The notes beneath the pieces are model-generated. The model worked only from the letters and a program-made list of their open reading frames with translations, made no database searches and had not been told where the DNA came from. A stretch of DNA of 64,000 bases from assembly GCF_019263585.2 (NCBI RefSeq), contig NZ_JADQDF010000001.1:3224001-3288000 (forward strand). The letters run 5' to 3'. Source of the DNA: Pseudonocardia oceani (GTDB lineage Bacteria; Actinomycetota; Actinomycetes; Mycobacteriales; Pseudonocardiaceae). Made by a program: the position numbers and the translations under genes. Of this stretch, positions 1 through 8,507 are shown piece by piece (the first letter of the stretch is position 1; every line of letters starts with the position of its first letter).

Positions 1-216
1 GACGTTCGGGGTGGCCGTGTGGTGCACGAGGATCTTCACCGGCCGCTGCGTGACGACGTTGACGATCCGGCTGTTGGGTCGCGCGCCCCACGCCGCGCAG
101 TCGAGGATCGGGGGCGCGGGCGCCGCGGCGTGCGCGGTGCCCGGCAGGGCGGCACCGGCCAGCAGGGCGGCCCCGCCGACCAGAAGGCTACGCCGCGTGA
201 TGCGCGCTGCACTCAT
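1..216 (-). CDS. N-acetylmuramoyl-L-alanine amidase / PGRP-like secreted protein (N-terminal fragment, runs off the window)
   Basis: Only the first 72 codons lie in the window. The start is an ATG preceded by a GGGGGAG ribosome binding site. The N-terminus is a twin-arginine export signal (TRRSLLVGG, hydrophobic stretch, AHA cleavage site). The mature part begins CAAWGARP and continues with [11 protein letters not shown], the first metal-binding His region of amidase_2/PGRP domains, which cut the amide bond between muramic acid and the stem peptide. The protein would be exported folded by Tat to the cell wall. The catalytic remainder is outside the window, so activity cannot be judged. Confidence 0.75.
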   Translation of the reverse strand, partial: MSAARITRRSLLVGGAALLAGAALPGTAHAAAPAPPILDCAAWGARPNSRIVNVVTQRPVKILVHHTATPNV

Positions 217-348
217 CGTTACTCCCCCTGTGCACCATCCGAACCAGGAGAACCCTCTGCCCCTCACGCACCGTGCACAACGGCCGGACACCAAGGTGTG
301 ATCACCCGGCAGGCGGACAGCGGCGGGCGGTATCCCCTCTTGCCCTGG

Positions 349-386
349 TTACCGATGAGTAATACGCTGTGGTTACCGACGGGTAG
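349..386. promoter_or_regulatory. Paired palindromic operators upstream of fadE5
   Basis: TTACCGATGAGTAA (349-362) and TTACCGACGGGTAG (373-386) are two copies of a TTAC-N6-GTAR palindrome starting 24 bp apart, with the second ending just before the fadE5 ribosome binding site. The spacing is close to two helical turns, as expected for a dimeric repressor such as a TetR-family lipid regulator. The repeats are seen; the regulator is inferred. Confidence 0.6.
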
Positions 387-402
387 AAGGAGACACGGGG
401 CC

Positions 403-2235
403 ATGGGCCACTTCAGGAGCAACCTGCGCGACCTCGAGTTCAACCTCTTCGAGGTGTTCGGCGTCCAGGAGCGGCTCGGCAGCGGACCGTTCGACGGCGT
501 CGACCTGCAGACCGCCCGCGACACCCTCAAGGAGCTCAACGCCGTGGCCACCGGGCCGCTGGCGGAGCCCTTCGCCGACGCCGACCGCAATCCGCCGGTG
601 TTCGACCCGGCCACGTTCTCGGTCACGCTGCCGCAGTCGTTCAAGGACTCCTACAAGGTCCTCCTGGACGGCGAGTGGTGGCGCCTGGGCCTGCCCGTCG
701 AGCTGGGCGGCTACGGCATCCCGCCGACCGTGCAGTGGGCCGCCGCGGAGCTGATCCTCGGCTCGAACCCGGCCGCGTTCATGTACATGGCCGGCCCCAA
801 CTTCGCCTCCGTGGTGCACCGCAACGGCACCGAGGAGCAGCAGCACTGGGCCGAGCTCATGATCGAGCGCGCCTGGGGCGCCACGATGGTGCTCACCGAG
901 CCCGACGCGGGCTCCGACGTCGGCGCCGGCCGGACGAAGGCCGTGCAGCAGGCCGACGGCACGTGGCACATCGACGGCGTCAAGCGCTTCATCACCTCGG
1001 CCGAGCACGACATGGCCGAGAACATCATGCACCTGGTCCTGGCCCGCCCCGAGGGCGCGAAGGTCGGCACGAAGGGCCTCTCGCTGTTCCTGGTGCCCAA
1101 GTTCCACTTCGACACGCAGACCGGCGAGCCCGGCGAGCGCAACGGCGCCTTCGTCACCGGCGTCGAGCACAAGATGGGCCTCAAGGCCTCCACCACGTGC
1201 GAGCTGACGTTCGGCCAGCACGGCACCCCGGCCGTCGGCTGGCTGCTGGGCGAGGTGCACGACGGCATCGCGCAGATGTTCGAGGTCATCGAGCACGCGC
1301 GGATGCTGGTCGGCACGAAGGCGATCGGCACGCTCTCGGCGGGCTACCTCGCCGCACTGGAGTACGCCAAGGAGCGCGTCCAGGGTGCCGACCTGCCGCA
1401 GATGCTCGACAAGACCGCGCCGCGCGTCACGATCACCCACCACCCCGACGTGCGCCGGCTGCTCATGACGAACAAGGCCTACGCCGAGGGCCTGCGCGCC
1501 GTCTACCTCTACACGGCCACCTTCCAGGACCGGATCCGCGTCGGGAAGGAGGCGGGCGAGGACGTCGCGCTGGAGGAGCGCGTCAACGACCTGCTGCTGC
1601 CGATCGTCAAGGGCGTGGGCTCCGAGCGCGCCACCGAGCAGCTGCCGCAGGCGCTGCAGGTCCTGGGCGGCTCGGGCTACCTGCAGGACTACCCCCTCGA
1701 GCAGTACATCCGCGATGCGAAGATCGACTCGCTGTACGAGGGCACCACGGCGATCCAGTCGCTCGACCTGCTCTTCCGCAAGATCGTGCGCGACAACGGG
1801 CAGGCGCTGGGTCACGTCACCGGCGAGGTCCAGGCCTTCCTGGATGCCGAGTCGGGCAACGGGCGGCTCAAGGAGGAGCGGGCGCTGCTCGCCACCGCGC
1901 TGGCCGACGTCCAGGGCATGCTCGGCACGCTCACCGGCTACCTCATGGCGAGCGCGCAGGACCCGTCGAGCATCTACAAGGTCGGGCAGCACAGCGTCCG
2001 GCTGCTGATGGCGCTGGGCGACCTGCTCGTGGGCTGGCTGCTGCTGCGCCAGGCCGACGTCGCCCTCACCGCGCTCGGCGGCGAGGTGAGCGCCAAGGAC
2101 CAGGCGTTCTACGAGGGCAAGGTCGGCGTCGCGCGGTTCTTCGCCAAGACCCAGCTCCCGCTGCTCACCAGCCAGCGCGCGATCCTCGAGCAGGCCGACA
2201 ACAGCCTGATGGAGCTGTCGGAGGCCGCGTTCTAG
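403..2235 (+). CDS. fadE5: Acyl-CoA dehydrogenase, FadE5 type
   Basis: A 610-residue flavoprotein that should catalyse the first, FAD-dependent alpha,beta-dehydrogenation of acyl-CoA in beta-oxidation. It matches M. tuberculosis FadE5 (about 611 aa) nearly end to end from memory: FNLFEVFGV near the N-terminus, [14 protein letters not shown] around residue 165 (flavin/substrate binding), [12 protein letters not shown], and LYEGTTAIQ around residue 445, which holds the catalytic Glu. A C-terminal acyl-CoA dehydrogenase extension follows, as in the AidB/FadE5 branch. The ATG at 403 is chosen because AGAAGGAG lies 9 to 17 bases upstream and the protein start matches FadE5; the frame stays open further upstream but is not coding there. 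Two palindromes sit immediately upstream. Confidence 0.93.
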   Translation: MGHFRSNLRDLEFNLFEVFGVQERLGSGPFDGVDLQTARDTLKELNAVATGPLAEPFADADRNPPVFDPATFSVTLPQSFKDSYKVLLDGEWWRLGLPVELGGYGIPPTVQWAAAELILGSNPAAFMYMAGPNFASVVHRNGTEEQQHWAELMIERAWGATMVLTEPDAGSDVGAGRTKAVQQADGTWHIDGVKRFITSAEHDMAENIMHLVLARPEGAKVGTKGLSLFLVPKFHFDTQTGEPGERNGAFVTGVEHKMGLKASTTCELTFGQHGTPAVGWLLGEVHDGIAQMFEVIEHARMLVGTKAIGTLSAGYLAALEYAKERVQGADLPQMLDKTAPRVTITHHPDVRRLLMTNKAYAEGLRAVYLYTATFQDRIRVGKEAGEDVALEERVNDLLLPIVKGVGSERATEQLPQALQVLGGSGYLQDYPLEQYIRDAKIDSLYEGTTAIQSLDLLFRKIVRDNGQALGHVTGEVQAFLDAESGNGRLKEERALLATALADVQGMLGTLTGYLMASAQDPSSIYKVGQHSVRLLMALGDLLVGWLLLRQADVALTALGGEVSAKDQAFYEGKVGVARFFAKTQLPLLTSQRAILEQADNSLMELSEAAF

Positions 2236-2244
2236 GCAGGGCCT

Positions 2245-2370
2245 CCAGGTCCGCTCGTAGTCGGCCAGGCCGCGGACGCCCTGCTCGGGCGGTGGCACGT
2301 CGACCATGACGATGTCGTCCGCGTGGTCGGGGAGCACCCCGGGCAGGTGGCCGTCGTGGACGGCCGTGAC
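2245..2370 (-). pseudogene. Fragment of a SnoaL/NTF2-like (ketosteroid isomerase fold) protein
   Basis: Forty-two codons read in one minus-strand frame as VTAVHDGHLPGVLPDHADDI followed by VMVDVPPPEQGVRG. This matches the conserved start of actinobacterial nuclear transport factor 2-like proteins (HADDIVMFDVPPP...GVRG). No intact start or C-terminal half is present; the fragment abuts the fadE5 stop on one side and a sigma-factor remnant on the other. Interpreted as a gene remnant. Confidence 0.6.
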
Positions 2371-2381
2371 CGCGCCCTCCG

Positions 2382-2805
2382 CGCACCCACCCAGCTCGCG
2401 GTGCTGGTCCTGCGCGAGGTGCTGGGGTTCTCGGCGCGAGGTGCCGAGCAGGTCGGCGCGTCCCCTGACGCGGTCCACAGCGCATTGCGGCGCGCCCGCA
2501 GGGCGCTCGACCCGGCGGTCGCTACGCCGCAGCGCGACGCGCGAGCTCGGCGACGAGGCGGGTCGCCGCGCTCGTCGCGCGCTGGACCGAGGCCTGGCAC
2601 GCCGCCGACGCCCGGTGGTCGATGCCGCCGCTGCCCTAGGCGTCCGCGGCCGTGACGACGTCCGCGCCTTCCTCCTGAGTGGCCCGCTGCGGTGGTAGTG
2701 GCTGCCTCGACGCGCTCACCGTGCGGGACGGGCGCGTGGCCGCGGTGACCGCGTTCCTCACCGCCGACCCCCCTCTTCGGGCTGCCGGCGGACCTCGGGG
2801 CGTAG
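2382..2805 (+). pseudogene. Remnant of an ECF sigma factor with C-terminal SnoaL domain (SigG/SigJ type)
   Basis: Pieces of one protein occur in order but in different frames. QLAVLVLREVLGFSA...DAVHSALRRARRALD is sigma region 4. VAALVARWTEAWHAAD and then RWSMPPLP, ended by a stop, belong to the linker and SnoaL domain with residues missing between them. GVRGRDDVRAFL and LTVRDGRVAAVTAFLTAD follow in other frames, and PLFGLPADLGA closes at a TAG. Regions 2 and 3 are absent. At least three frameshifts and an internal deletion make this a decayed gene. Confidence 0.72.
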
Positions 2806-3030
2806 CCCGCATGTGGGCGAGGAGCCTCCCGTTGTCCTGATTGGACAGGCTGGGTCAACCTGATGATCGGTGGGTGTCCGCGCAGGCGGGGAACGGGCCA
2901 GTCCTCTTCGACGACCGGTTCCCCCGGACGTCGTCGTGCGGCTGTGCCAGCGCTGCGTCAGCGTGCACCTAGCGTGATCAGTCAGATCGTGTCGTCACAC
3001 GACCTCGACCGACGTCTCCGATCAGTACAT

Positions 3031-4294
3031 CTAGATCCGTACAGCCACACCGCGTTCGACGGTTCTCCACAGATCGATGTCTTTCGGTGTTCGGCCGGGC
3101 GCCGCCGTCGTTCCTCCGCCGGACCCGGAACGGATGTCGGAGGTGTAGCGACGACCGGTCGGGGTCGTCGTCACGATTCCTTCCGGAGTCATCTCGGCCC
3201 GCCATCCACGCGTTTCCCGGACCTGGTTGTGGAACACGCAGAGCCCGCGCCCGTTGTCGAACTCGGTGGGTCCGCGGTCGGCCCAACGGCGGATGTGGTC
3301 GATGTGGCGGATCGGGGCGTCGCAGTAGGGCTCCCGGCACCGGTCGCCGTCGCTGGCTCGGACGAGCGAGGCGAGTCGGCCGGTGAACAGGCGGCTGCGG
3401 GAGTCGCCGCCGATGACGACCCCGTCGCGGGTGACGAGCCGTCGCCAGGTCCTGCGGCCCCCTCCGCTGGTGAGCAGGGAGATCGGGACGGGCCCGTGGC
3501 CGGGGAGGTGCGCCGGCAGCGGGCTGCCGGCGCCGACCAGCGCCTCGACCGGCACCACGACCTGGATCTCGACGTTCACGTCGCCGGCGTGGGTCTGCCC
3601 GGTGAGGCGTTCGACGAGGGTGTCGGCCATGATCTGCCCGCGGCCGCGGGTGACCGGTTCGGGGGCGGGCCGCCACCTCGTTCACCGCGGCCGCCAGCGC
3701 TGCGTAGCAGGCCACGGTTTCCTCGACCGGCAGGTGGGCGGTGAGGTCGGCCATGCCGTCGGCGGCCGGCCGGACCGAGACCCGCCTCCCGGTGCGGGCG
3801 GCGCGGCAGCGGGCGTGGAACTTCTCCGGTGCGACTCGGGCGGCGAGGGAGCGGGTCAGGTCGTGGATCCGCCGGACGCCCAGCGTTTCGACCCGCTGCT
3901 GCGCCAGCAGCTCGTCGACCTCGGCCCGCTCGTCGGTGGAGAGGTGGGCGGTGGCGGCGACGATGGTGGCCGCCTTGTACTCGCTCAGCGCACCGGCGGC
4001 GTGCAGCTCCCGCACCCGGGTGTGCCCGTCGTGCAGGTCCCGCGCGATCCGCATGCGTCGACGGCCCTCGGTCGGCGACACCCGGCACGCGAGTCCGACC
4101 CGGGCGGCGATGCTGCGTTCGAGCGCTTCCGGATCGACGGTTCCCGCCGCGGTCTGCGATTCCGCGTGTGCTCGTGCGAAGGCGAGAACAGCCTCGGACT
4201 GCTCGGCGGCGATCGCCGCCTTCTGTTCTTCGAGTCGCGCGATCCGTTCGACGAGCAACACCTCGGAAGGTGTGCCGGAACGGATCGCTGCCAT
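3031..4294 (-). pseudogene. DUF222/HNH endonuclease of the 13E12 repeat family, interrupted by a frameshift
   Basis: The first part (from ATG at 4294) encodes a DUF222 domain of about 210 residues (LLVERIARLEEQKAAI, then RVGLACRVSPTEGRRRMRIA). After NEVAA the frame changes, and the rest continues as RGRGQIMADTLVERLTGQTH to a canonical HNH motif (CREPYCDAPIRHIDHIRRWA...FDNGRGLCVFHN). The break maps to a run of five G at 3661-3665. Correcting by one base would restore a protein of about 420 aa, the usual size. It is either a genuine slippage-type pseudogene or a homopolymer sequencing error. An SOS box lies 32 bp upstream, as known for 13E12 genes in M. tuberculosis. Confidence 0.82.
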
Positions 4295-4325
4295 ACCTGG
4301 ATCCTACCCGGCGTGACGCGCAGAA

Positions 4326-4341
4326 GCGAACGATTGTTCGA
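4326..4341 (-). promoter_or_regulatory. SOS box (LexA operator) of the HNH gene
   Basis: GCGAACGATTGTTCGA matches the actinobacterial SOS box TCGAAC-N4-GTTCGA at 11 of 12 defined positions, and is centred about 40 bp upstream of the HNH gene ATG. It is the only sharp motif in this leader. Confidence 0.75.
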
Positions 4342-4649
4342 ACCGTTCCCCTGGATTCTGCGCGATCGATCCGAGAACGCGACCATTCCACAGCCGGGCG
4401 GGAAAGGGGCGGGCGCGCGGTGCACATGAACCAGCCGTGCCCAGCCGCACCCCCGAAATCGATCACGACGCCGGTCCGGTGGTGCGCTCGCGGAAGGGGG
4501 TGAGGCCCATCCCCGCCCGGGCGGCCGGCGGAGAACGGGAGTGCGATCGAGAGGGCCTGGCCGAGCAGGCGACGGCTGCGTCCGGTCGTCGGTGCAGGCG
4601 CCGACGACCAGACGGTCCGTTGCGCAGGACGGCGCTCCCGCCCACCGTC
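4342..4649. other. Intergenic stretch without a supported gene
   Basis: About 300 bases between the HNH promoter and the stem-loop after the CBS gene. The open frames are out of character (Arg/Pro/Gly runs) and lack ribosome binding sites. I see nothing supportable. Confidence 0.5.
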
Positions 4650-4689
4650 GTGAGCGGTAACCGTGGCCAGGGCCGCGGTTACCGCTCAC
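4650..4689 (-). terminator. Perfect 14-bp stem-loop after the CBS gene
   Basis: GTGAGCGGTAACCG (4650-4663) is the exact reverse complement of CGGTTACCGCTCAC (4676-4689), with a 12-nt loop that can itself pair. It starts 5 bases past the CBS-protein stop, as for an intrinsic terminator without a U-tract. Its GTGAGYGG ends resemble the palindrome at 45053-45092. Confidence 0.75.
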
Positions 4690-4694
4690 GGGCG

Positions 4695-5120
4695 TCAGCT
4701 CGCGATGTAGCTCTGCAGCTGCTCGCGCTCCTGCTCCAGCATGTCGATGCGGGTCTTCACCAGGTCGCCGATGCTGACGATGCCGACGAGCGCGCCCTCG
4801 ACCACCACCGGCAGGTGCCGGAACCGGCCCTTCGTCATGACGGCCGCGAGGCCGGCGGCGTCGTCCTCGGGGGTGCAGGTGGTGACGGCGGTCGTCATGA
4901 TGTCGGCGACCCGCGACTCCAGGACCGCCGCCCCGCCGGCGTGCAGGCGGCGCACCACGTCGCGCTCGGAGACGATCCCGATCAGCTCCGCGGCGTCGAC
5001 GACCGGCAGCGCGCCGACGTTGCGCTCGGCCAGCAGACCCAGGAGCTCGGCCACCGTCGCCGTGGGGGGGACGGTCACCACCTCGGAGCCCTTGTTCCGT
5101 AGTACGTCCGCTATGCGCAT
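4695..5120 (-). CDS. CBS-pair domain protein
   Basis: A 141-residue stand-alone pair of CBS domains. CBS1 spans about residues 8-60 (VVTVPPTATVAELLGLLAER...GALPVVD...GIVSERDVVRRL) and CBS2 about 70-128 (MTTAVTTCTPEDDAAGLAAV...HLPVVVEGALVGIVSIGDLV). Such proteins bind adenosine nucleotides (AMP, ATP, SAM or NAD) and act as energy or redox sensors; the partner is unknown. Both domains have the expected [I/V]G[I/M][V]S.D signature. The gene is monocistronic, between the VanW terminator and its own stem-loop. It resembles the hypoxia-induced Hrp1 class in size but is not a clear orthologue. Confidence 0.85.
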   Translation of the reverse strand: MRIADVLRNKGSEVVTVPPTATVAELLGLLAERNVGALPVVDAAELIGIVSERDVVRRLHAGGAAVLESRVADIMTTAVTTCTPEDDAAGLAAVMTKGRFRHLPVVVEGALVGIVSIGDLVKTRIDMLEQEREQLQSYIAS

Positions 5121-5162
5121 GGCGTCCCCGATCCGTCGTTGGATCCCCGAGGGTACGAACGC

Positions 5163-5188
5163 GGCCGGGGTCGCGGAAGACCCCGGCC
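5163..5188 (-). terminator. Stem-loop after the VanW gene
   Basis: GGCCGGGGTC and GACCCCGGCC form a perfect 10-bp stem with a 6-nt loop, 27 bases past the VanW stop and before the CBS gene start on the same strand. Confidence 0.65.
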
Positions 5189-5215
5189 ACGGACGGGCTA
5201 CGGCAACAGCGCTGC

Positions 5216-7924
5216 TCAGCCCCCGCAGACCACCCGCGGGGACGGGTTGTAACGGGTGGTGGTCGTCGGGTCGGTCCGCACCTCACCCGTCCGGACGTCG
5301 GTGACGCGCCGGGTGTCGGTGATGGTGAACCCGGGGGCGCCCTGGCTCGGGGCGCACGGCTCGCCCTCGGGCACGTTGACCGTGTTCGGGCTCGTCGGGT
5401 TCGTCCGCGGCCCGGTGAGCGACTCCACCTCGTAGTACTTGGTGCCCAGCAGGCGGACCGTCAGCGACGACGGCGTCCACGCGGTCTGGATCAGCACCGC
5501 GGTGGGGGTGTCGTTGCGGAACCGCATGTCGATGGCACCGTCGGCGATGGTCGCCTCGCGGCCCGGGGGGTAGCGGCTGATGTAGAAGCTGTGGGCGCGG
5601 TGCTCGACGTCGGTGAGTCCGGCGAAGTAGGCCGCGTTGTACAGCGTCGTGGACACCTGCGACACCCCGCCCGCGATGCCGCGCGCAGGCTGCCCGTTGT
5701 CGATGACGCCGGCCTCGACGTAGCCGTTGGCGGGCGTGCGCGGCCCGGTGGCGGCGTCCAGGCTGAACGTCTCGCCGGGACCGACCACGACGCCGTTGAT
5801 CAGCTCGGCCGCCCGGCGGATGTTGATCCCGGAGTCGGCGGCGAACCCGCCGGTCTGGTACTCGCTGATGACGCCGGCCGTGCCCAGGGCCTGCAGGTCC
5901 TCGGTGGTGACGTCGGCGGGCTGGTCGGAGTACACCGCGGTGATCTCCCGCGGGCCGGTGCCGGTGAGCACGGCCAGCAGGTCGGCCAGCGTGGCCTCGT
6001 AGTCGACGCCGCGCCCGTCCTGCGACGGGACGACGGTGGCCGGGTTGGTCGAGAAGTCCAGGCTCGCGTCGACCGGCTCGCGCTCGGACCCGGCGAGCTG
6101 GTCCTCGAGGGCGTCGGTGACGACCGTCGGGTTGAGCACCGGCTCGAGGCCGCCCTCGGGGGCGGGCTCGAAGCTCAGCGCCGCGGCGATCACGGCGGGC
6201 TCCAGGACACCCTGCGAGCCCTCCTCGCCGATGACCGTGACGGGCGCCGACACGGCGGGCCGGGCGACCTCCTCGATCGCCGTGGCGACGTCCTCCGGCG
6301 TGGTGAGCGCGGGCAGCGGGAACAGCGGCAGGTTCACCGGCCGGCCCGACGCCCAGTCGCGCGCCAGCACGTCGAGCGCGTGCTCCTTGTCGAGCTGCTG
6401 ACCGGGGACCGGGTCGACGGCGACGGGAGTGACACCGTCGAAGCGGACGGTGCCCTCGACCGGTTGCCGGTCGACGATCGGGCCGAGCTCGCCCAGCGCC
6501 CCGTCGACGGCGACGCGGTCGACCGTGGTGGCCACGCCGATCTCGCGCTGGGTGAAGAACGAGGTGATCCGCGTGATCGGGTTGAGCGGCTGCTCGCCCG
6601 CGCGGTCGAGAGTGCCCTCCCAGTCGACGGCCAGGCCGGCGGTGGTCGGGTCGATCTGCGTGCCGACCTCGCCGACGGTGACCTGCACGGGCACCGTGGT
6701 GCGCGGCTCGATCTGCGTGCGCAGGGTCTGCTCGGCGTCGGCCAGGCTCAGCCCGCCGACCGGGACGCCCGCGACCGTGACCCCGCGGGGCACCGATCCG
6801 GAGCTGATGAGCAGGTCGGCGACGTAGACCAGCGCCAGCACGGCGACGACCGCGGCCGCGATGAGCAGCGGCAGGCGGCGGCGGCGGCGCTGCGGCGGCT
6901 CGCCGTCCGACGGGCGCGAGGGCGGGCCGCCGCCGGCACCGGGTGTGACGGGGATGCGCTCGGTGGGCGGGTCGTGGGGGTCGACGACCGCGGTGGCGCC
7001 CGTCCCGGTGGGCCCGGCCGCGGAGCCGAGGGAGATGACCTGCGTGGCCTCGGAGTCCCAGCTGCGCGGGCGCTCGCCCTCGCCCGGTGCGGCCTCGGCG
7101 GGCGCGGCGTCGGGACGTGGGGTGTCGACGCGGGTGGTGTCGGCGTCCGCACCGGCGGCGGTACCCGCACCCGCGGTGGCCCCCGCGGCGGCGGCCACCG
7201 CGACCGTCGGCGCGTCGGTGGCTGCAGGCGTGGGGTCGGCAGGCGTGGGGTCGGCGGGGGTGGGGCGCGTGGGCCCGTCCTCGGCGGCCGGCACCGGTGT
7301 GGGGGTGGCGGCGTCGGGTGGGGAGGCGGCGGGGGCCGGAGCGGGCGTCGGCCGGGGCCGCGGCCGCGGCGAGGCGGCGGGGGCGGCGGCGGGCACGGCG
7401 GTGGTGGCGGCCTCCGCGGGGGAGGACCCGGCCGCGGGCGTCTCGTCGGCGGACGCGGCGGACGCGGCGGCGGCGGACGGCGCAGCGGCGGCGGACGGTA
7501 CTGCGGTGGTCGGGGAATCGGCCGCGGCGTGCCCCGGCGTCATCGACGGGCCGTCGCCGGGCGGGGTGATCGGGTCGAACAGCGATGCCGACGCCGGCGC
7601 CTCGCGCAGGACCGGACCGCCCTGGCCGTCCTCGGCGATGTCGACGGCGCGCTCGCCCGTCATCACCGGCTCGCTCCCGTCGGGCGCTCCGTCACCGGGG
7701 TCGGCGGGTGCGGGGTCGACGGCCTCGCGCTCCGCCGCGACCTGGTCGGCCACCTGCTCGGCGACGGGCGCCGCAGGACCGCCGGACGCCGGGGCGCCGT
7801 TCACCGCGCCGGAGCCGGCGTCGTCCCGCGCACCGTCGTGGGCGTGGGTGGAGCTGCCGTTGGTCGATCCGTCCGTCACTGGACGGGTCGTCGCCTCGCC
7901 GGGCGAGGGCTGCCGCTCGGGCAT
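5216..7924 (-). CDS. VanW family membrane-anchored cell-wall protein
   Basis: A 902-residue envelope protein. Residues 1 to about 350 are low-complexity Ala/Pro/Thr sequence, probably cytoplasmic. An RRRRR stop-transfer and one membrane helix (LPLLIAAAVVAVLALVYVAD) follow at about 350-380. Outside come peptidoglycan-binding-like repeats (PRGVTVAGVPVGGLSLADAE) and the VanW domain at about 690-830 (GINIRRAAELINGVVVGPGE, GGVSQVSTTLYNAA, RAHSFYISRYPPGREA). VanW domains occur beside L,D-transpeptidase-like and glycopeptide-resistance functions, but no reaction is established. The ATG at 7924 is preferred over 7978 because GAGGGGAAG lies 9 bases before it. Single gene with its own terminator. Confidence 0.85.
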   Translation of the reverse strand: MPERQPSPGEATTRPVTDGSTNGSSTHAHDGARDDAGSGAVNGAPASGGPAAPVAEQVADQVAAEREAVDPAPADPGDGAPDGSEPVMTGERAVDIAEDGQGGPVLREAPASASLFDPITPPGDGPSMTPGHAAADSPTTAVPSAAAAPSAAAASAASADETPAAGSSPAEAATTAVPAAAPAASPRPRPRPTPAPAPAASPPDAATPTPVPAAEDGPTRPTPADPTPADPTPAATDAPTVAVAAAAGATAGAGTAAGADADTTRVDTPRPDAAPAEAAPGEGERPRSWDSEATQVISLGSAAGPTGTGATAVVDPHDPPTERIPVTPGAGGGPPSRPSDGEPPQRRRRRLPLLIAAAVVAVLALVYVADLLISSGSVPRGVTVAGVPVGGLSLADAEQTLRTQIEPRTTVPVQVTVGEVGTQIDPTTAGLAVDWEGTLDRAGEQPLNPITRITSFFTQREIGVATTVDRVAVDGALGELGPIVDRQPVEGTVRFDGVTPVAVDPVPGQQLDKEHALDVLARDWASGRPVNLPLFPLPALTTPEDVATAIEEVARPAVSAPVTVIGEEGSQGVLEPAVIAAALSFEPAPEGGLEPVLNPTVVTDALEDQLAGSEREPVDASLDFSTNPATVVPSQDGRGVDYEATLADLLAVLTGTGPREITAVYSDQPADVTTEDLQALGTAGVISEYQTGGFAADSGINIRRAAELINGVVVGPGETFSLDAATGPRTPANGYVEAGVIDNGQPARGIAGGVSQVSTTLYNAAYFAGLTDVEHRAHSFYISRYPPGREATIADGAIDMRFRNDTPTAVLIQTAWTPSSLTVRLLGTKYYEVESLTGPRTNPTSPNTVNVPEGEPCAPSQGAPGFTITDTRRVTDVRTGEVRTDPTTTTRYNPSPRVVCGG

Positions 7925-7992
7925 GTGGTCCGTCTTCCCCTCAAACACGTGACCGGGCCCCCTGGCTCCGGTCGTCACCGCCGTCGCACCGG

Positions 7993-8310
7993 CTACAGGT
8001 ACAGCCCGGTGCCGTGCTCCGTCCGCTCGGTGGCGACGGCGTGCAGCTCGCGCTCCCGCATCACGAGATACGTCGAGCCCTGGACCTCCACCTCGTACTG
8101 GTCGTCCCGCGCGAAGAGCACGCGGTCCCCCACGGTGACGGTCCGGACGTGGTGCCCGATGCCGAACACCTCACCCCACACCAGACGCTTGGCGGCCGTC
8201 GCGGTTGCCGGGATGACGATGCCGGCGTTGCTCCGCCGCTCACCCGTGCCCTCGGTGTCCCGCACCATCACGCGGTCGTGCAGCATCTGGATCTCGAGCT
8301 CGCCCTGCAC
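7993..8310 (-). CDS. GroES-family (Cpn10-like) small protein
   Basis: A 105-residue protein with a Cpn10 fold signature: MLHDRVMVRD at the start, GERRSNAGIVIPATA, GEVFGIG, VTVGDRVLFARDDQYEVEV, YLVMRERELHAV. It resembles divergent stand-alone GroES-like proteins of actinobacteria rather than the main groES, and no groEL is adjacent. It might cap a chaperonin or have a distinct role. The GTG at 8310 is chosen because the homology begins there; the frame is open to 8466 but upstream residues are low-complexity, and neither GTG nor the internal ATG at 8286 has a strong ribosome binding site. Confidence 0.75.
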   Translation of the reverse strand: MQGELEIQMLHDRVMVRDTEGTGERRSNAGIVIPATATAAKRLVWGEVFGIGHHVRTVTVGDRVLFARDDQYEVEVQGSTYLVMRERELHAVATERTEHGTGLYL

Positions 8311-8382
8311 CGGCCGAATGCTACGGGCTGCCGCCGACGCCCTCCCGGCGCCCCGCGAGGGGCTCCGGGAACGAGAATGCCC

Positions 8383-8419
8383 CGCGGTGCTGTCAGGTCG
8401 GGGGTCCGACAGCACCGCG
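8383..8419 (-). terminator. 12-bp stem-loop between the ATPase gene and the GroES-like gene
   Basis: CGCGGTGCTGTC and GACAGCACCGCG are perfect complements separated by 13 bases. It lies about 90 bases past the ATPase stop and 70 bases before the GroES-like start, so it could terminate the first or regulate the leader of the second. Confidence 0.55.
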
Positions 8420-8507
8420 AGGCTGTACGTGGAATCGCCGCCCGGGGGCCGTTCGTTAACGCGCATGCCCGCTGGAGGCCCTTTTCACCCTTTCGGGTGC
8501 ACCGGAG

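Noticed and set aside
373..2478. A 701-codon open frame antisense to fadE5
   Set aside because: It is a GC-skew shadow with Arg/Leu/Val low-complexity sequence and no ribosome binding site; fadE5 fully explains the region. Only its first 40 or so codons outside fadE5 match a SnoaL fragment.
2978..3030. TCGTGT-CGTC-ACACGA hairpin downstream of the HNH gene as a terminator
   Set aside because: A 6-bp stem is too weak to call confidently.
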